From Planobispora longispora (lineage in GTDB: Bacteria > Actinomycetota > Actinomycetes > Streptosporangiales > Streptosporangiaceae): DNA of 32,353 bases. Shown here one piece after another: positions 23,490 to 31,973 of the stretch; position 1 is the first letter of the stretch; each line of letters starts with the position of its first letter. Below the pieces are notes generated by a model. That model did not search any database and was not told the DNA's origin. It was given only the letters and a program-made list of their open reading frames with translations. The translations under genes were made by a program, and so were the position numbers. The stretch is taken from positions 1-32,353 of the forward strand of contig NZ_BOOH01000043.1 of the NCBI RefSeq assembly GCF_016863135.1. Reading direction: 5' to 3'.

Positions 23490-25372
23490 TCGATCAGGAG
23501 CTGCACCATCTGCCGGAGGTCCTCCCTCCCGGCTTTCCCCGCCTCGTAGGCGGCCGTCACCAGCACCATGAGGACCGTCCTGTAGTCCCCGTAGTCCCTG
23601 AGGGCGAGGAGCCGTTCGGTGGCCCGCAGGACCCGGCTCGTCGCCTCCTGCCTGCCGGAGCCGACCGCCGCCTGCCAGGCGAGTTCGAACGCGCGGCGCA
23701 CGGCGTCGCGGTCGACGAGACCCTCCGGCCAGTGGTCCAGCCAGGCCGCGATCAGCCAGCAGGCCTCGCCGTCGCTGGCCAGGTGGGCGTCCTCCACCGC
23801 CCGGACCAGGTGCGGCAGCTCGGCCGAGATCCAGTGGTCGACGTCGGCGGCCACCCTCTCGGCCCAGCCGTTGATCTCCGGCAGCAGCACGTCGCCGTAC
23901 TCCCCGCCGATCGGCCTGTCCTCCAGCACGCTCAGCACCTTGCAGCAGGCGGCCAGGACGGCGCGGCGCAGCTGGTCGTTCACCTTCTCCCGGTCGAGCG
24001 GGTCCGGCATCAGCGTGACGAGCCGCTTCCCGGCGAAGACGCGGGTGAGCGGGTGGAAGGCGTAGCGGGGAAATCCCGAGGGGTCGGCGCTGACCTCGTC
24101 GAGCAGTCCCGCCGCGGCCAGCGCGGCGGCCAGGTTGGCTGCGTCGGCGGTCGTGACGGGGTCCCCGGTGGAGACCGAGACGGGCGTCAGGACTCTGATC
24201 ACCCACGGCGTGAAGGAGGCCGTCTCCACCATGGACAGCCGGCAGAACGCGGTCCTCTCGTCGTCGGTCAGCCTGTCGTACTCGGTGCCGAGCCGTTCCT
24301 CGAGGCTGCGCCCGCCGTAGGTGAGGGCGTCGAGCCGGGAGTCCTCCGGCCGCAGGAGGTCGAGGACCGGCCGCATCTCGCCGCCGCCGTGCCGGATCCG
24401 GTCCCCCACCGCGCGCAGCGCGATCGGCAGGCGGCCGCACAGCTCCGTGATCTCGACGGCCAGATGGGGGACGACGGCGCCGTCCATCTGGCAGTAGGCG
24501 GTCAGGATGGCCAGCGCGTCGTCCGGACCGGGCGGGCGGACCGCCGTGGACGGGAAGCCGTAGGCGCTCACCAGGTCGCGCCGGCTGGTGATCAGGACGG
24601 TGCACTCGGGGTCGCCCGGAATGAGAGCGTTGAGCTGGTCGATGTCGCGTGCCGCGTCCAGCACGACCAGGATCCGCTTCCCGACGGTCAGGGCCCGGAA
24701 CACGTTGATCCGGTCCTGGAGCGAGGCGGAGAGGATCTCCTCCTCCGGCCACCCCAGCTCCGTCAGCAGGCCGTGCAGGACGTCGTACGGGGGCCTGCGC
24801 CTGGCCGCCTGACCGAGGTTGGCGAAGAGCACCCCGTCGGGGTGGTGCGCGACCAGCCGCCAGGCCAGTTCGAGCTGCATGGCGCTCTTGCCCACTCCGG
24901 GCGGGCCGTGCAGGGCGAGCACGACCGGCCCGCGCACCGGGGCGGGGGTCCGCTGCCTGCGCTGCGCCCGGTAGGAGTCGAGCAGGGCGTCCAGCTCGGC
25001 CTCCCGGCCGCGGAAGGTGGGCTGGCGGGCCGGCAGGCCGCGCGCGGCGTGGCCCGCGCGCCCGAGGGCCGTCACCGCCGTGGCGGGGGCCGAGGGGTGG
25101 GCGGGCAGGGCCCGCGCGGCGTGTCCCCGTTCCCCCTCGGGCACGGCGGTCTCGGAGGCCTCCGCGGATCCGCCGGCGTCCGCCCGCCGCCGGGGCGCGA
25201 GCGTGCACCAGGCCGCCGTGACCGCGCCGATCCCGGTCACCACCGTCAGCGGGACCCAGTGGAGCGGATCATCCGCCTTGTCGGCGAGCACCGCCGCGAT
25301 CGCGGCGATCGCCGCCGAGAGCACCGTGAGCCGGCGGCGCCACCTGCCGGTGTCCTGTTCCTCGCCCGGCAT
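23432..25372 (-). CDS. Membrane-anchored NB-ARC (STAND) NTPase, second of a pair
   Basis: This is a 646-aa protein. Two hydrophobic segments lie at the N-terminus (about 15-30 and 39-58), then a disordered Ala-rich linker (60-118) and an NB-ARC domain (about 120-420). The domain has P-loop GPPGVGKS (156-163), a Walker B-like ILVVLDAA (234-241), TVLITSRR (258-265) and GLPL-like CGRLPIALRAVG. The C-terminal third is alpha-helical, repeat-like and of unknown function. STAND NTPases act as switches that assemble after ligand binding. Family members include AfsR-type regulators and anti-phage proteins. The gene starts at ATG 25372, four bases after the stop of the larger NB-ARC gene, so both share a transcript. 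Its 3' end overlaps the CHAP gene. Confidence 0.88.
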   Translation of the reverse strand: MPGEEQDTGRWRRRLTVLSAAIAAIAAVLADKADDPLHWVPLTVVTGIGAVTAAWCTLAPRRRADAGGSAEASETAVPEGERGHAARALPAHPSAPATAVTALGRAGHAARGLPARQPTFRGREAELDALLDSYRAQRRQRTPAPVRGPVVLALHGPPGVGKSAMQLELAWRLVAHHPDGVLFANLGQAARRRPPYDVLHGLLTELGWPEEEILSASLQDRINVFRALTVGKRILVVLDAARDIDQLNALIPGDPECTVLITSRRDLVSAYGFPSTAVRPPGPDDALAILTAYCQMDGAVVPHLAVEITELCGRLPIALRAVGDRIRHGGGEMRPVLDLLRPEDSRLDALTYGGRSLEERLGTEYDRLTDDERTAFCRLSMVETASFTPWVIRVLTPVSVSTGDPVTTADAANLAAALAAAGLLDEVSADPSGFPRYAFHPLTRVFAGKRLVTLMPDPLDREKVNDQLRRAVLAACCKVLSVLEDRPIGGEYGDVLLPEINGWAERVAADVDHWISAELPHLVRAVEDAHLASDGEACWLIAAWLDHWPEGLVDRDAVRRAFELAWQAAVGSGRQEATSRVLRATERLLALRDYGDYRTVLMVLVTAAYEAGKAGREDLRQMVQLLIDQVLDMWNEDGGPDGRSPG

Positions 25373-25376
25373 CGGC

Positions 25377-27755
25377 TCACCCGTCCGCCGGGCCGGTCAT
25401 GGCGGCGAGAAGCCTGGCGACCAGTCCTTCCGCCCATACGTCGCCCGAGGCCCGGAAGATCTCGGCCGCCTCTCCGAGCTCCCGTGCGATCTCCTCCCTG
25501 AGCTCCCGCACGGACTCCTCCCCGGCGCCGGCCCCGGGTCCGTGTCCCTCCGCCCGCGCCCAGGCCGCCGCGGCCCTGGCCAGGGCCCGGGCGTGTCTCT
25601 CCACCCACACGTCGCCGCAGGCGCGGAAGGTCTCGGCCGTCTCCCAGAGCTCGATCTCGGCCTCGCGCACCGCCCCCTCGACCAGGTGGGCCTGGCCGAG
25701 CAGGTAGCGGCAGTGCGCGGCGCCGTACCGGTTGCGGATGGCGGTGAAGAGCTCCAGACCGGCCTCGGCCGCCTCCTTGGCGTCGTCCAGGCGGTCCGTG
25801 GCCAGGGCCACCTTCGCGATCACGTGCTCCGTCCACGCCTCCCACAGCCGCTGCCCGAGCCGCCGGGAGGACGCTCTGGCGCGGCCGAACTCCTCGGCCG
25901 AGTCACCCAGCCTGCCCTCGACGTAGAGGACGGCGCCCCGGTACCACAGCGCCGTGGGCTCCATGGTCTCCGCGCCGATCACCCCGCTCGTCCTGAGCCG
26001 GTCGGCCCGGTCGAGATCGCCGCGGGCGGCGGTGACGTCCCCCTGCAATGAGAGGACATAGGCGCGTTCGAACAGCACCCGCGCCTGCTCCCCGGCGTCC
26101 CCGGCCCGCTCGGCGTTGCCGAGGGCCTCGTCGAGGAACGCCCTGGCCTTGTCCAGTTCCCGGAGCCTGCGGTGGATCCTGCCGTTGCACCGCAGGGCCC
26201 GGGCGGTGTTGCCGGGATGCCCGGTGCCGATCGCGCGCTGCGCCGCCTCCTCGGCCTCCAGCGTGTCGCCCAGCTCGCTGAAGATCTCGGCCAGCGCGGC
26301 GCAGGCCGCGCCGGCGGCGACCCCGTCGCCCTGCTCGTCCGCGAGGTCGAGCGCCTGCTGCGCCGTGGCGAGCGCGGCGGAGAGGTCGCCGGTGCGCATG
26401 AGCGGGTAGACCTGCTCGCGCACCGAGAGCGCCGGGTCCCGGCCGCGGCGGTCCTCCCGCGCCCGGGTCACGCTCTCCTCCCGGGCCGAGCTCGCCTGGG
26501 GTCCGTCCTCCCGCTCGGCGAGTCTGCGGGCGTACTCGAGGACCTCGTCCTCGACGTAGAAGGAGGCGTGGTCCCGGCGGGTGCCGCGGCGTTCGACGAA
26601 CTGGGCCCGCGCCAGACGGTCGGCCAGTTCCTCCGAGACGGGCTCGCCCGGCGAGGACGCGGCGGCGGCCAGCATCCAGCCGGTGAACGCCTGCTTGCCG
26701 ATGGAGCCGATGGAGCGCAGGGCGAGGCGCTCCTGGGCGGTGAGCAGCATGTAGGACACGTCGAGCTGCTCGGGATCGGGCCGTCTCTGCAGGATCGCCT
26801 CCACCGCGAACCGCAGATCCCAGTGGGGGCGCTGGGAGAGCGCGGCGGCGGCGAGACGGAGCGCGAGCGGCTGCCCGCCGCAGGCGTCCGCCAGTCTCCG
26901 CGCGGCCACCGCGGTGAGGTCGTCCGGGTCGGCGGGGTCGCTCTCGACGCGGTCGGCTCCCAGCAGCGTGCTGAGCAGCTTCACGGAGTCGTCCTCGGCG
27001 AGAGGGGGCGGCTCGTAGGTGACGGCGGCGCCGGGGAGTCCCCCCGGGATCCGCCGCGAGGTGATGATCGTCGTGCAGCCGGGGCGGTCCGGGAGGAGCC
27101 CGGCGAGGTCCATGTCGGCGGGGACGTCGTCGAGCAGGATCAGCAGGGAGCGGCCGGCGGAGCGCCGGTGGAAGAAGTCGATCCGCCCGCCGGTCGCCGT
27201 GGGAAGCTCGTCGTCGGGTCTCTTCAGCGCGTAGACGTACGCCCCGGCGATTTCGTGGCGGATCTGCTCGGCGGACATCCCGTCCGTCTGGAAGTCCCCC
27301 ACCTGGACGTATATCTGCCCGTCCGGGTGGGCGCCCGCCAGCCGGTGGGCGATGACGAGCGCCAGCGCCGTCTTCCCGATCCCGCCTGCGCCGTGCAGGA
27401 CCAGCAGGGGCACCCGGCCGGCCTCGCGCAACCGCGCCTCCAGGTCGGCCACGGTCTCCTCGCGGCCGACGAACACCTGGGGGGCGGGCGGCAGGGATCG
27501 GGGGACGACGTACTCCCTGCCGCCGGGCCGTACGGCCTCGGACTCCGCCGGCTTCCCGCGCCTGTCCAGGTAGGCGCGGGCGGCGAGGACCACCCCGACG
27601 TCGGCGAGCAGGGCGACGGCGAGGGATCCGGCGAGCCCCCGGGATTCGAGCAGCCTCGACACGGCCAGCGGGATGAGGACGAGCACGGCCGCCAGGAAGA
27701 TGAGAAAGGCGGTCCGAAACCCCCGTGTATCCCCCGGATCGGGTGTTCCCGGCAT
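25377..27755 (-). CDS. Membrane-anchored NB-ARC NTPase with C-terminal TPR repeats
   Basis: This is a 792-aa protein. Two transmembrane segments (about 14-34 and 43-62) precede a linker and an NB-ARC ATPase (about 95-400): P-loop HGAGGIGKT (121-129), Walker B LLILLDDV (204-211), TTIITSRR (228-235) and CGGQPLALRLAAA (292-304). A winged-helix-like region follows, then a TPR array (about 460-770), with helices such as LATAQQALDLADEQGD, EEAAQRAIGTGHPGNTARALRCNG and AKEAAEAGLELFTAIRNRYGAAHCRYLLGQAHL. The TPR part is the likely sensor. The start is ATG at 27755 with GGGAGG before it; a longer frame to 27809 has no site. It is the first gene of a two-NTPase operon. The biological trigger is unknown. 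Confidence 0.9.
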   Translation of the reverse strand: MPGTPDPGDTRGFRTAFLIFLAAVLVLIPLAVSRLLESRGLAGSLAVALLADVGVVLAARAYLDRRGKPAESEAVRPGGREYVVPRSLPPAPQVFVGREETVADLEARLREAGRVPLLVLHGAGGIGKTALALVIAHRLAGAHPDGQIYVQVGDFQTDGMSAEQIRHEIAGAYVYALKRPDDELPTATGGRIDFFHRRSAGRSLLILLDDVPADMDLAGLLPDRPGCTTIITSRRIPGGLPGAAVTYEPPPLAEDDSVKLLSTLLGADRVESDPADPDDLTAVAARRLADACGGQPLALRLAAAALSQRPHWDLRFAVEAILQRRPDPEQLDVSYMLLTAQERLALRSIGSIGKQAFTGWMLAAAASSPGEPVSEELADRLARAQFVERRGTRRDHASFYVEDEVLEYARRLAEREDGPQASSAREESVTRAREDRRGRDPALSVREQVYPLMRTGDLSAALATAQQALDLADEQGDGVAAGAACAALAEIFSELGDTLEAEEAAQRAIGTGHPGNTARALRCNGRIHRRLRELDKARAFLDEALGNAERAGDAGEQARVLFERAYVLSLQGDVTAARGDLDRADRLRTSGVIGAETMEPTALWYRGAVLYVEGRLGDSAEEFGRARASSRRLGQRLWEAWTEHVIAKVALATDRLDDAKEAAEAGLELFTAIRNRYGAAHCRYLLGQAHLVEGAVREAEIELWETAETFRACGDVWVERHARALARAAAAWARAEGHGPGAGAGEESVRELREEIARELGEAAEIFRASGDVWAEGLVARLLAAMTGPADG

Positions 27756-27857
27756 TTCGGCCACCTCCCGTCCACCCGCGTATCGCAAGAATGAACGAGG
27801 CGTCACCAAAAGTCACGCTTTCTCATGCTATGTAGTTGTCTTCCGATCCGGGCCCGC

Positions 27858-28571
27858 TCAGCGGCGGCGCAGCCGGTAGGCCAGGGCCCCGAGAGCGGCG
27901 GCTCCGAGGAGCGCGGCGGCGATCGTGTACGGCGCCCGCCACCAGGACTCGGACTCCACCACCGCGACCGTGGTCGCCCCGTCCAGCGCCTCGACGCCGG
28001 ACGCCTCCGTCGCCGCGGCGGGAGCCGAGGCGGGAGCCGAGGCGGGAGCCGAGGCGGCGGGATCGGGCCCGGCGCGGGTTCCGGCCGGGCGCGTGCCGGC
28101 GGGCATGTCCGGCGGGCGGATCGCCCCCCAGTAATCCTTATGCTGCCCCTTCTGAGCCTCGATGGCCCCCTTGAGGTCCTCCGGGAGCGGGGCGATCTCC
28201 AGACCACCCGGCACGGTGAGGGTGCCGACCTCGTAGGGCGCGAACCAGCCCTGGACCGCCTTCAGCGTCCAGGTCCCGGCCGGCAGGGAGATCGCCGCCG
28301 CGTAGTGGGCCGGCTCCTTGAGCTCCACGCCGGAGAAGCGCACGGCCTTCTTCCCGTCGGTGAACTCCAGTGCGACCTCGCCGAGGTCGCCGCCCTCATA
28401 GGGGTGCGTGCCGTGCTGGAGCAGCCAGAAGCCCAGCGTGTAGGTCGTGTCCGCGCTCATTTTCGCGGGGGCGGGGTCCATGAAGGTGACCGCCCAGCCG
28501 CCGGCCCGGGCCGGCGCCGAGAGGGCCAGCAGCGGGATGACGACCGCCAGAATCAACAGGATTCGTCTCAT
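27858..28571 (-). CDS. Exported, C-terminally anchored protein with FixH/YtkA-like fold
   Basis: This is a 237-aa protein with a signal peptide (about 1-22), an extracytoplasmic domain of about 110 residues, a Pro/Ala-rich linker (about 155-195), a C-terminal transmembrane helix (about 213-232) and a short basic tail (YRLRRR). Strand-rich phrases such as WAVTFMDPAPAKMSADTTYTLGFWLLQHGTHPYEG and LPAGTWTLKAVQGWFAPYEVGTLTVP resemble the YtkA/FixH-like beta-sandwich used for metal or copper handling in other proteins. The match is general only, and no ligand set is clear. The ATG at 28571 is used here; a GTG at 28583 has a better GGGAG site and may be the real start. It lies upstream of the NB-ARC pair with 102 bases between, so co-transcription is possible. 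Confidence 0.75.
   Translation of the reverse strand: MRRILLILAVVIPLLALSAPARAGGWAVTFMDPAPAKMSADTTYTLGFWLLQHGTHPYEGGDLGEVALEFTDGKKAVRFSGVELKEPAHYAAAISLPAGTWTLKAVQGWFAPYEVGTLTVPGGLEIAPLPEDLKGAIEAQKGQHKDYWGAIRPPDMPAGTRPAGTRAGPDPAASAPASAPASAPAAATEASGVEALDGATTVAVVESESWWRAPYTIAAALLGAAALGALAYRLRRR
28018..28053. repeat. 12-bp in-frame tandem repeat
   Basis: Three perfect copies of gcgggagccgag encode the Ser-Ala-Pro-Ala linker of the anchored protein on the minus strand. The number of units may vary between strains. It is a low-complexity linker, not a mobile element. Confidence 0.85.
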
Positions 28572-28712
28572 GCCCACGGATACACCGCCCGGTCTCCCGG
28601 GGTTCCCCGCGGACACACCGGCGCGCGGGGGGGACCGGGTCCGGGAGGACAGGCGCCCGGAGACGAACAAACCGCGTGACAATCAGTACAAGGATGGACA
28701 AAATCATCCGTC

Positions 28713-29219
28713 ATGACTGACAACCGCACTAACCCATCTTTCGTCGCCGACGAAGCTCCGATGCTGAACTCCTGGCTGGACTGGCACCGGGAGACCCTCG
28801 CCGTCAAGTGCGCGGATCTGACGGAGGAGCAGCTGCGCCTGCGCCCCGTCCCGCCGTCCACGCTGTCCCTGCTCGGCCTGGTCCGCCACCTGGCCGAGGT
28901 GGAGCGCTACTGGTTCCGCAACGTCCTCGCCGGCGAGGGCGCCCCGCCGCTCTACTACACCGAGCAGGACCCCGACGGCGACTTCGACAACGTGGACACC
29001 GCCTCGGCCGACGAGGCGTTCACCACCTGGCGGGCCGAGATCGACCGGGCCCGCGAGCTCGCCGGCGGGCTGCCGCTGGAGACGGTCGGCAAGGTTCAGC
29101 GCCGCGGAGAGGACGTCTCGCTCCGCTGGATCCTCGTCCACATGATCGAGGAGTACGCCCGGCACAACGGCCACGCCGACATCCTCCGCGAGCAGATCGA
29201 CGGCGTCACCGGCGAGTAG
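28713..29219 (+). CDS. DinB-family (DUF664-like) protein
   Basis: This is a 168-aa DinB/YfiT-type four-helix protein related to thiol-dependent transferases. The metal-binding histidines are likely His59 (GLVRHLAEVERYW), His143 and His151 or His154 (LVHMIEEYARHNGHADILRE), a common DUF664 pattern. In actinomycetes some members use mycothiol for detoxification or resistance. The ATG at 28713 lies about 140 bases from the divergent anchored-protein gene; the ribosome site is unclear. Its last 14 bases overlap the end of the MarR gene on the other strand. Confidence 0.9.
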   Translation: MTDNRTNPSFVADEAPMLNSWLDWHRETLAVKCADLTEEQLRLRPVPPSTLSLLGLVRHLAEVERYWFRNVLAGEGAPPLYYTEQDPDGDFDNVDTASADEAFTTWRAEIDRARELAGGLPLETVGKVQRRGEDVSLRWILVHMIEEYARHNGHADILREQIDGVTGE

Positions 29220-29751
29220 CCGCGCCCTCCCCCGGCCCCCCGCTCCCCAGCGCCTCGGCGATCGCCTCGTCGAGGCGGGAGACGTCCGCCGGGCGGGCGG
29301 TGACCGCCTCGGCGAAACGGGTGAGCAGGCGGGCGAAGTCCTCGCGGTCCCGGCGGTCCCAGTCGGCGATCAGGCCGTCGAGATAGGCCCGCCGGTAGCC
29401 GGCCACGGCCTCCAGGACCCGGCGTCCCGGGGCGCTCAGCACCAGCCGCGCCCGCCGCGCGTCGATCTCCGACTCCTCGCGCTCCACCAGCCCCGAGCCG
29501 ATCGCCTCGTTGACGAGCCTGCTGGCGGTGGAGGGATCCACGTCGAGCTGTTCGGCGACGGCCCCCACGGTCACCTCGGCCGGCTCCAGGCTCAGCCGGT
29601 GCACCGCGTGCACGACCATCACGGCGGACATCTGGACCGGCCGCTGCGCCTCGGCGGCCTTGCGCGCGCGCAGCGGCCTCGACCAGATCCGGCGGAGCCG
29701 GAGCAGCGCCACGTCGATCGCCGCCGCAGGCGTCACGTCGTTCACGGGCAC
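29206..29751 (-). CDS. MarR-family transcriptional regulator
   Basis: This is a 181-aa winged helix-turn-helix regulator. The HTH region is visible as VTVGAVAEQLDVDPSTASRLVNEAIGSGLVEREESEIDARRARLVLSAPGRRVLE, with the DxR wing motif (DARRARL) typical of MarR dimers. An N-terminal helix (ALLRLRRIWSRPLRA) and a C-terminal helix serve dimerisation. Many MarR proteins sense phenolic or oxidising compounds. GTG at 29751 is the assigned start, with GTG two codons later possible; neither has a good ribosome site. The gene converges on the DinB gene with a 14-base overlap and may or may not regulate it. Confidence 0.88.
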   Translation of the reverse strand: MPVNDVTPAAAIDVALLRLRRIWSRPLRARKAAEAQRPVQMSAVMVVHAVHRLSLEPAEVTVGAVAEQLDVDPSTASRLVNEAIGSGLVEREESEIDARRARLVLSAPGRRVLEAVAGYRRAYLDGLIADWDRRDREDFARLLTRFAEAVTARPADVSRLDEAIAEALGSGGPGEGAATRR

Positions 29752-29795
29752 ACCCTATCGGCGGGTACGGCGTGCGCGCCGCAGACGAGCTCCCG

Positions 29796-31100
29796 TCAGC
29801 CGGCCAGGCGGATCGGGTTGACCAGGTCGGCGTACATCAGCAGCCCGGCCATGATGATCATGGTGAAGGCCAGGGCGTAGGTCAGCGGGAGGACCTTGGC
29901 GATGTCCACGTGCGCCGGCTCGGGCCTGCGGGTCACGCGGGCGAAGCCGCGCTTGACGCCCTCCCAGAGACCGCCGGCGATGTGCCCGCCGTCCAGGGGG
30001 AGCAGCGGGATCAGGTTGAACATGCCGATCGCCAGGTTGAAGCTCGCCAGCAGGCTGACGAAGATGCTGATCTTGTTCTCCAGCGGGGCGTCGGAGGCCG
30101 CGATCTCGCCGCCGATGCGGCTGACCCCGATGACGCCGATGGGGCCGTCCTTGTCGCGCTCCTCACCGGAGAACGCGGCGTTCCAGACGCCGACCATCTT
30201 CTCCGGCAGGCGCAGCAGCGAGGAGGCGGTCCTGGCGGTGAGGTCGCCCATGTGCGTGACCACGGCGCCGAGATCCTGCCGCTCGATGACCTGCGTCGGA
30301 CTGACTCCCAGGTAGCCGACCCGCTCCAGCTTCCCGGGCTCGTCGAGGGACTCGCGCTCCTGCTCGATGAGCGTGGCGGTGACGGACAGGGGCTGCCCGG
30401 CCCGCTCGATCCCGATCTCGACGGGCCCGGCGCCGCTGGCGCGGATGGCCCGCGTCGCCGACTCCCAGTCGGCGACCGGCTTCCCGGCCACCGAGACGAT
30501 GACGTCGCCCGGGCGCAGGCCCGCGCGGGCGGCCGGACTGGCCTGGTCGGCGGAGGTGCAGGTGGGGTTCTTCGCGTATTCGGCGGCGGTCTTCACGCAG
30601 TCCGGGACCGCGGAGACCTCGGTCTTGAGCACCCCGACGCCGAAGCCCATGAGCACGACGGCGAACAGGACGAAGGCCAGCACGAAGTTCATCGCCGGGC
30701 CGCCGAACATGATGACGACCTTCTGCCACCAGGGCTTGCGGTAGAAGACGCGGTCCTCGTCCCCGGGACGGACCTCCTCCAGCGCGGCCTCGCGGGCGCT
30801 CTCGATCAGCCCCTGGAACGGGCCGGTGGAGGACGACCGCACGGTGCCGGGGGCGTCGGTGGGCCGGGGCGGGAGCATGCCGATCATCCGGATGTAGCCG
30901 CCGAACGGGATCCACTTCACGCCGTACTCGGTCTCACCCTTGCGGCGGGACCACATGGTCGGGCCGAACCCGACCATGTACTGCGTGACCTTGACGCCGA
31001 ACCGCTTGGCCGGCACCAGGTGACCGATCTCGTGCAGGGCGATCGAGGCCATCAACCCCACGAGGAAGATGACCACTCCGATCAGGAAAGGCCAGTCCAC
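29796..31100 (-). CDS. rip1: Intramembrane site-2 metalloprotease (RseP/Rip1 family)
   Basis: This is a membrane-embedded zinc protease of family M50 that cuts transmembrane regulators such as anti-sigma factors. The first membrane helix holds HEIGH (residues 23-27) and the last catalytic part is NLIPLLPLDGGH (Asp370). A PDZ domain lies between (about 165-245, LRPGDVIVSVAGKPVADWESA). At least four membrane segments are visible. The start is GTG at 31100, because GGGGGGATCT lies just upstream; an in-frame longer start at 31160 is unlikely. The length is 434 aa. In many actinomycetes this gene sits between dxr and ispG. Here neither is adjacent: downstream is MarR and upstream a divergent LuxR regulator, so it may be a second copy or a relocated gene. 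Confidence 0.93.
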   Translation of the reverse strand: MDWPFLIGVVIFLVGLMASIALHEIGHLVPAKRFGVKVTQYMVGFGPTMWSRRKGETEYGVKWIPFGGYIRMIGMLPPRPTDAPGTVRSSSTGPFQGLIESAREAALEEVRPGDEDRVFYRKPWWQKVVIMFGGPAMNFVLAFVLFAVVLMGFGVGVLKTEVSAVPDCVKTAAEYAKNPTCTSADQASPAARAGLRPGDVIVSVAGKPVADWESATRAIRASGAGPVEIGIERAGQPLSVTATLIEQERESLDEPGKLERVGYLGVSPTQVIERQDLGAVVTHMGDLTARTASSLLRLPEKMVGVWNAAFSGEERDKDGPIGVIGVSRIGGEIAASDAPLENKISIFVSLLASFNLAIGMFNLIPLLPLDGGHIAGGLWEGVKRGFARVTRRPEPAHVDIAKVLPLTYALAFTMIIMAGLLMYADLVNPIRLAG

Positions 31101-31281
31101 AGATCCCCCCGGTAGCGGATTCACCAACAATGCCCCATAAGAGCCTAGCCGACACGCCATACTGCGAGTCCCATCGCCTTTTCCGGGGCCCCGTCCTTCC
31201 GGAAGCCCTCCCTCCTTTTCGGTTCCCGGCCGGGTGACTTGCGCGGGCTTTGCCGAATGGAGACACTTTGGTGACAGTCCG

Positions 31282-31337
31282 GAATCGCGTCGTCACACAT
31301 CGGGTCGGGCGAATCGTGTCGTCACGCATCGGGGCGG
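31282..31337 (+). repeat. 27-bp direct repeat pair, candidate operator
   Basis: Copies at 31282-31308 and 31311-31337 match at 24 of 27 positions, with a 29-base period. Each has the core gtcgtcac followed by catcgg. The second copy ends 18 bases before the LuxR start codon, just before the GGGAGGAG ribosome site. Tandem sites of this kind upstream of a regulator suggest autoregulation. The function is inferred. Confidence 0.6.
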
Positions 31338-31355
31338 TCGGACGGGAGGAGCGTT

Positions 31356-31958
31356 TTGATCGGGATCCTGGTTGCCGAGCAACTGCCCCTGGTCCGGGTC
31401 GGCCTCGTCGCCTCGCTGGAGGGCGCGGCCGGCCTGAAGGTGGTGGCCGACCTGGACAGCGGCGAGGACGTCGTCTCCGCCGCACTGCGGCACGAGCCGG
31501 ACGCCGCGATCATCGGCCTGGACCTCCCCGGCGGCGGGTTCTCCACGGCGCTCCGGCTGCACGAGCGGGCGCCCGCCTGCCGGGTGCTCATCCTGTCCCG
31601 CCACCCGACCCCGGGCCAGGTCCGCCGCGCCTTCGCGGCGCACGCGCTCGGGTTCATGAGCCTGGAGGCCGGGCCCGAGGAGATCGCCGACGGCGTCCGC
31701 CGGGTCGCGGCCGGCCACCGTACGGTGGACTCCGACCTGGCCGTGGCGGCCCTGGAGACGGCGGAGAATCCGCTGACCCCCAGGGAGCTGGACGTGCTCC
31801 GGCTGGCCGCGCAGGGCGCGCGGTCCAACGAGATCGCCGAGCAGCTCTTCCTGTCCGTCGGCACGGTGCGCAACCACCTTTCCCGGATCATGTGCAAGAC
31901 CCAGGCCCGCAACCGGCTCGACGCCGTGCGCATCGCCGGCGACTCCGGCTGGCTCTGA
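31356..31958 (+). CDS. LuxR/NarL-type response regulator with degenerate receiver
   Basis: This is a 200-aa regulator with an N-terminal receiver-like fold (about 1-118) and a C-terminal LuxR helix-turn-helix (about 137-195, LTPRELDVLRLAAQGARSNEIAEQLFLSVGTVRNHLSRI). Aligned to DesR/NarL-type receivers, the phosphoacceptor Asp position holds Gly54 (PDAAIIGLDLPG), the acidic pair is reduced to Glu-Gln (AEQLPLVR), and the conserved Lys near GFLLK is lost (GFMSLEA). It is therefore probably not phosphorylated in the normal way and may respond to a ligand or dimerise constitutively. The TTG start at 31356 has GGGAGGAG upstream. No histidine kinase is adjacent. Confidence 0.9.
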   Translation: MIGILVAEQLPLVRVGLVASLEGAAGLKVVADLDSGEDVVSAALRHEPDAAIIGLDLPGGGFSTALRLHERAPACRVLILSRHPTPGQVRRAFAAHALGFMSLEAGPEEIADGVRRVAAGHRTVDSDLAVAALETAENPLTPRELDVLRLAAQGARSNEIAEQLFLSVGTVRNHLSRIMCKTQARNRLDAVRIAGDSGWL

Positions 31959-31973
31959 CCGGGGGACCCGCGG

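Noticed and set aside
22029-25208. Minus-strand frame of 1059 codons across several genes
   Set aside because: It passes through CGNR, CHAP and NB-ARC genes in other frames and has no coherent domains.
28018-28053. Mobile or regulatory repeat
   Set aside because: It simply encodes the low-complexity Ser-Ala-Pro linker of one protein.
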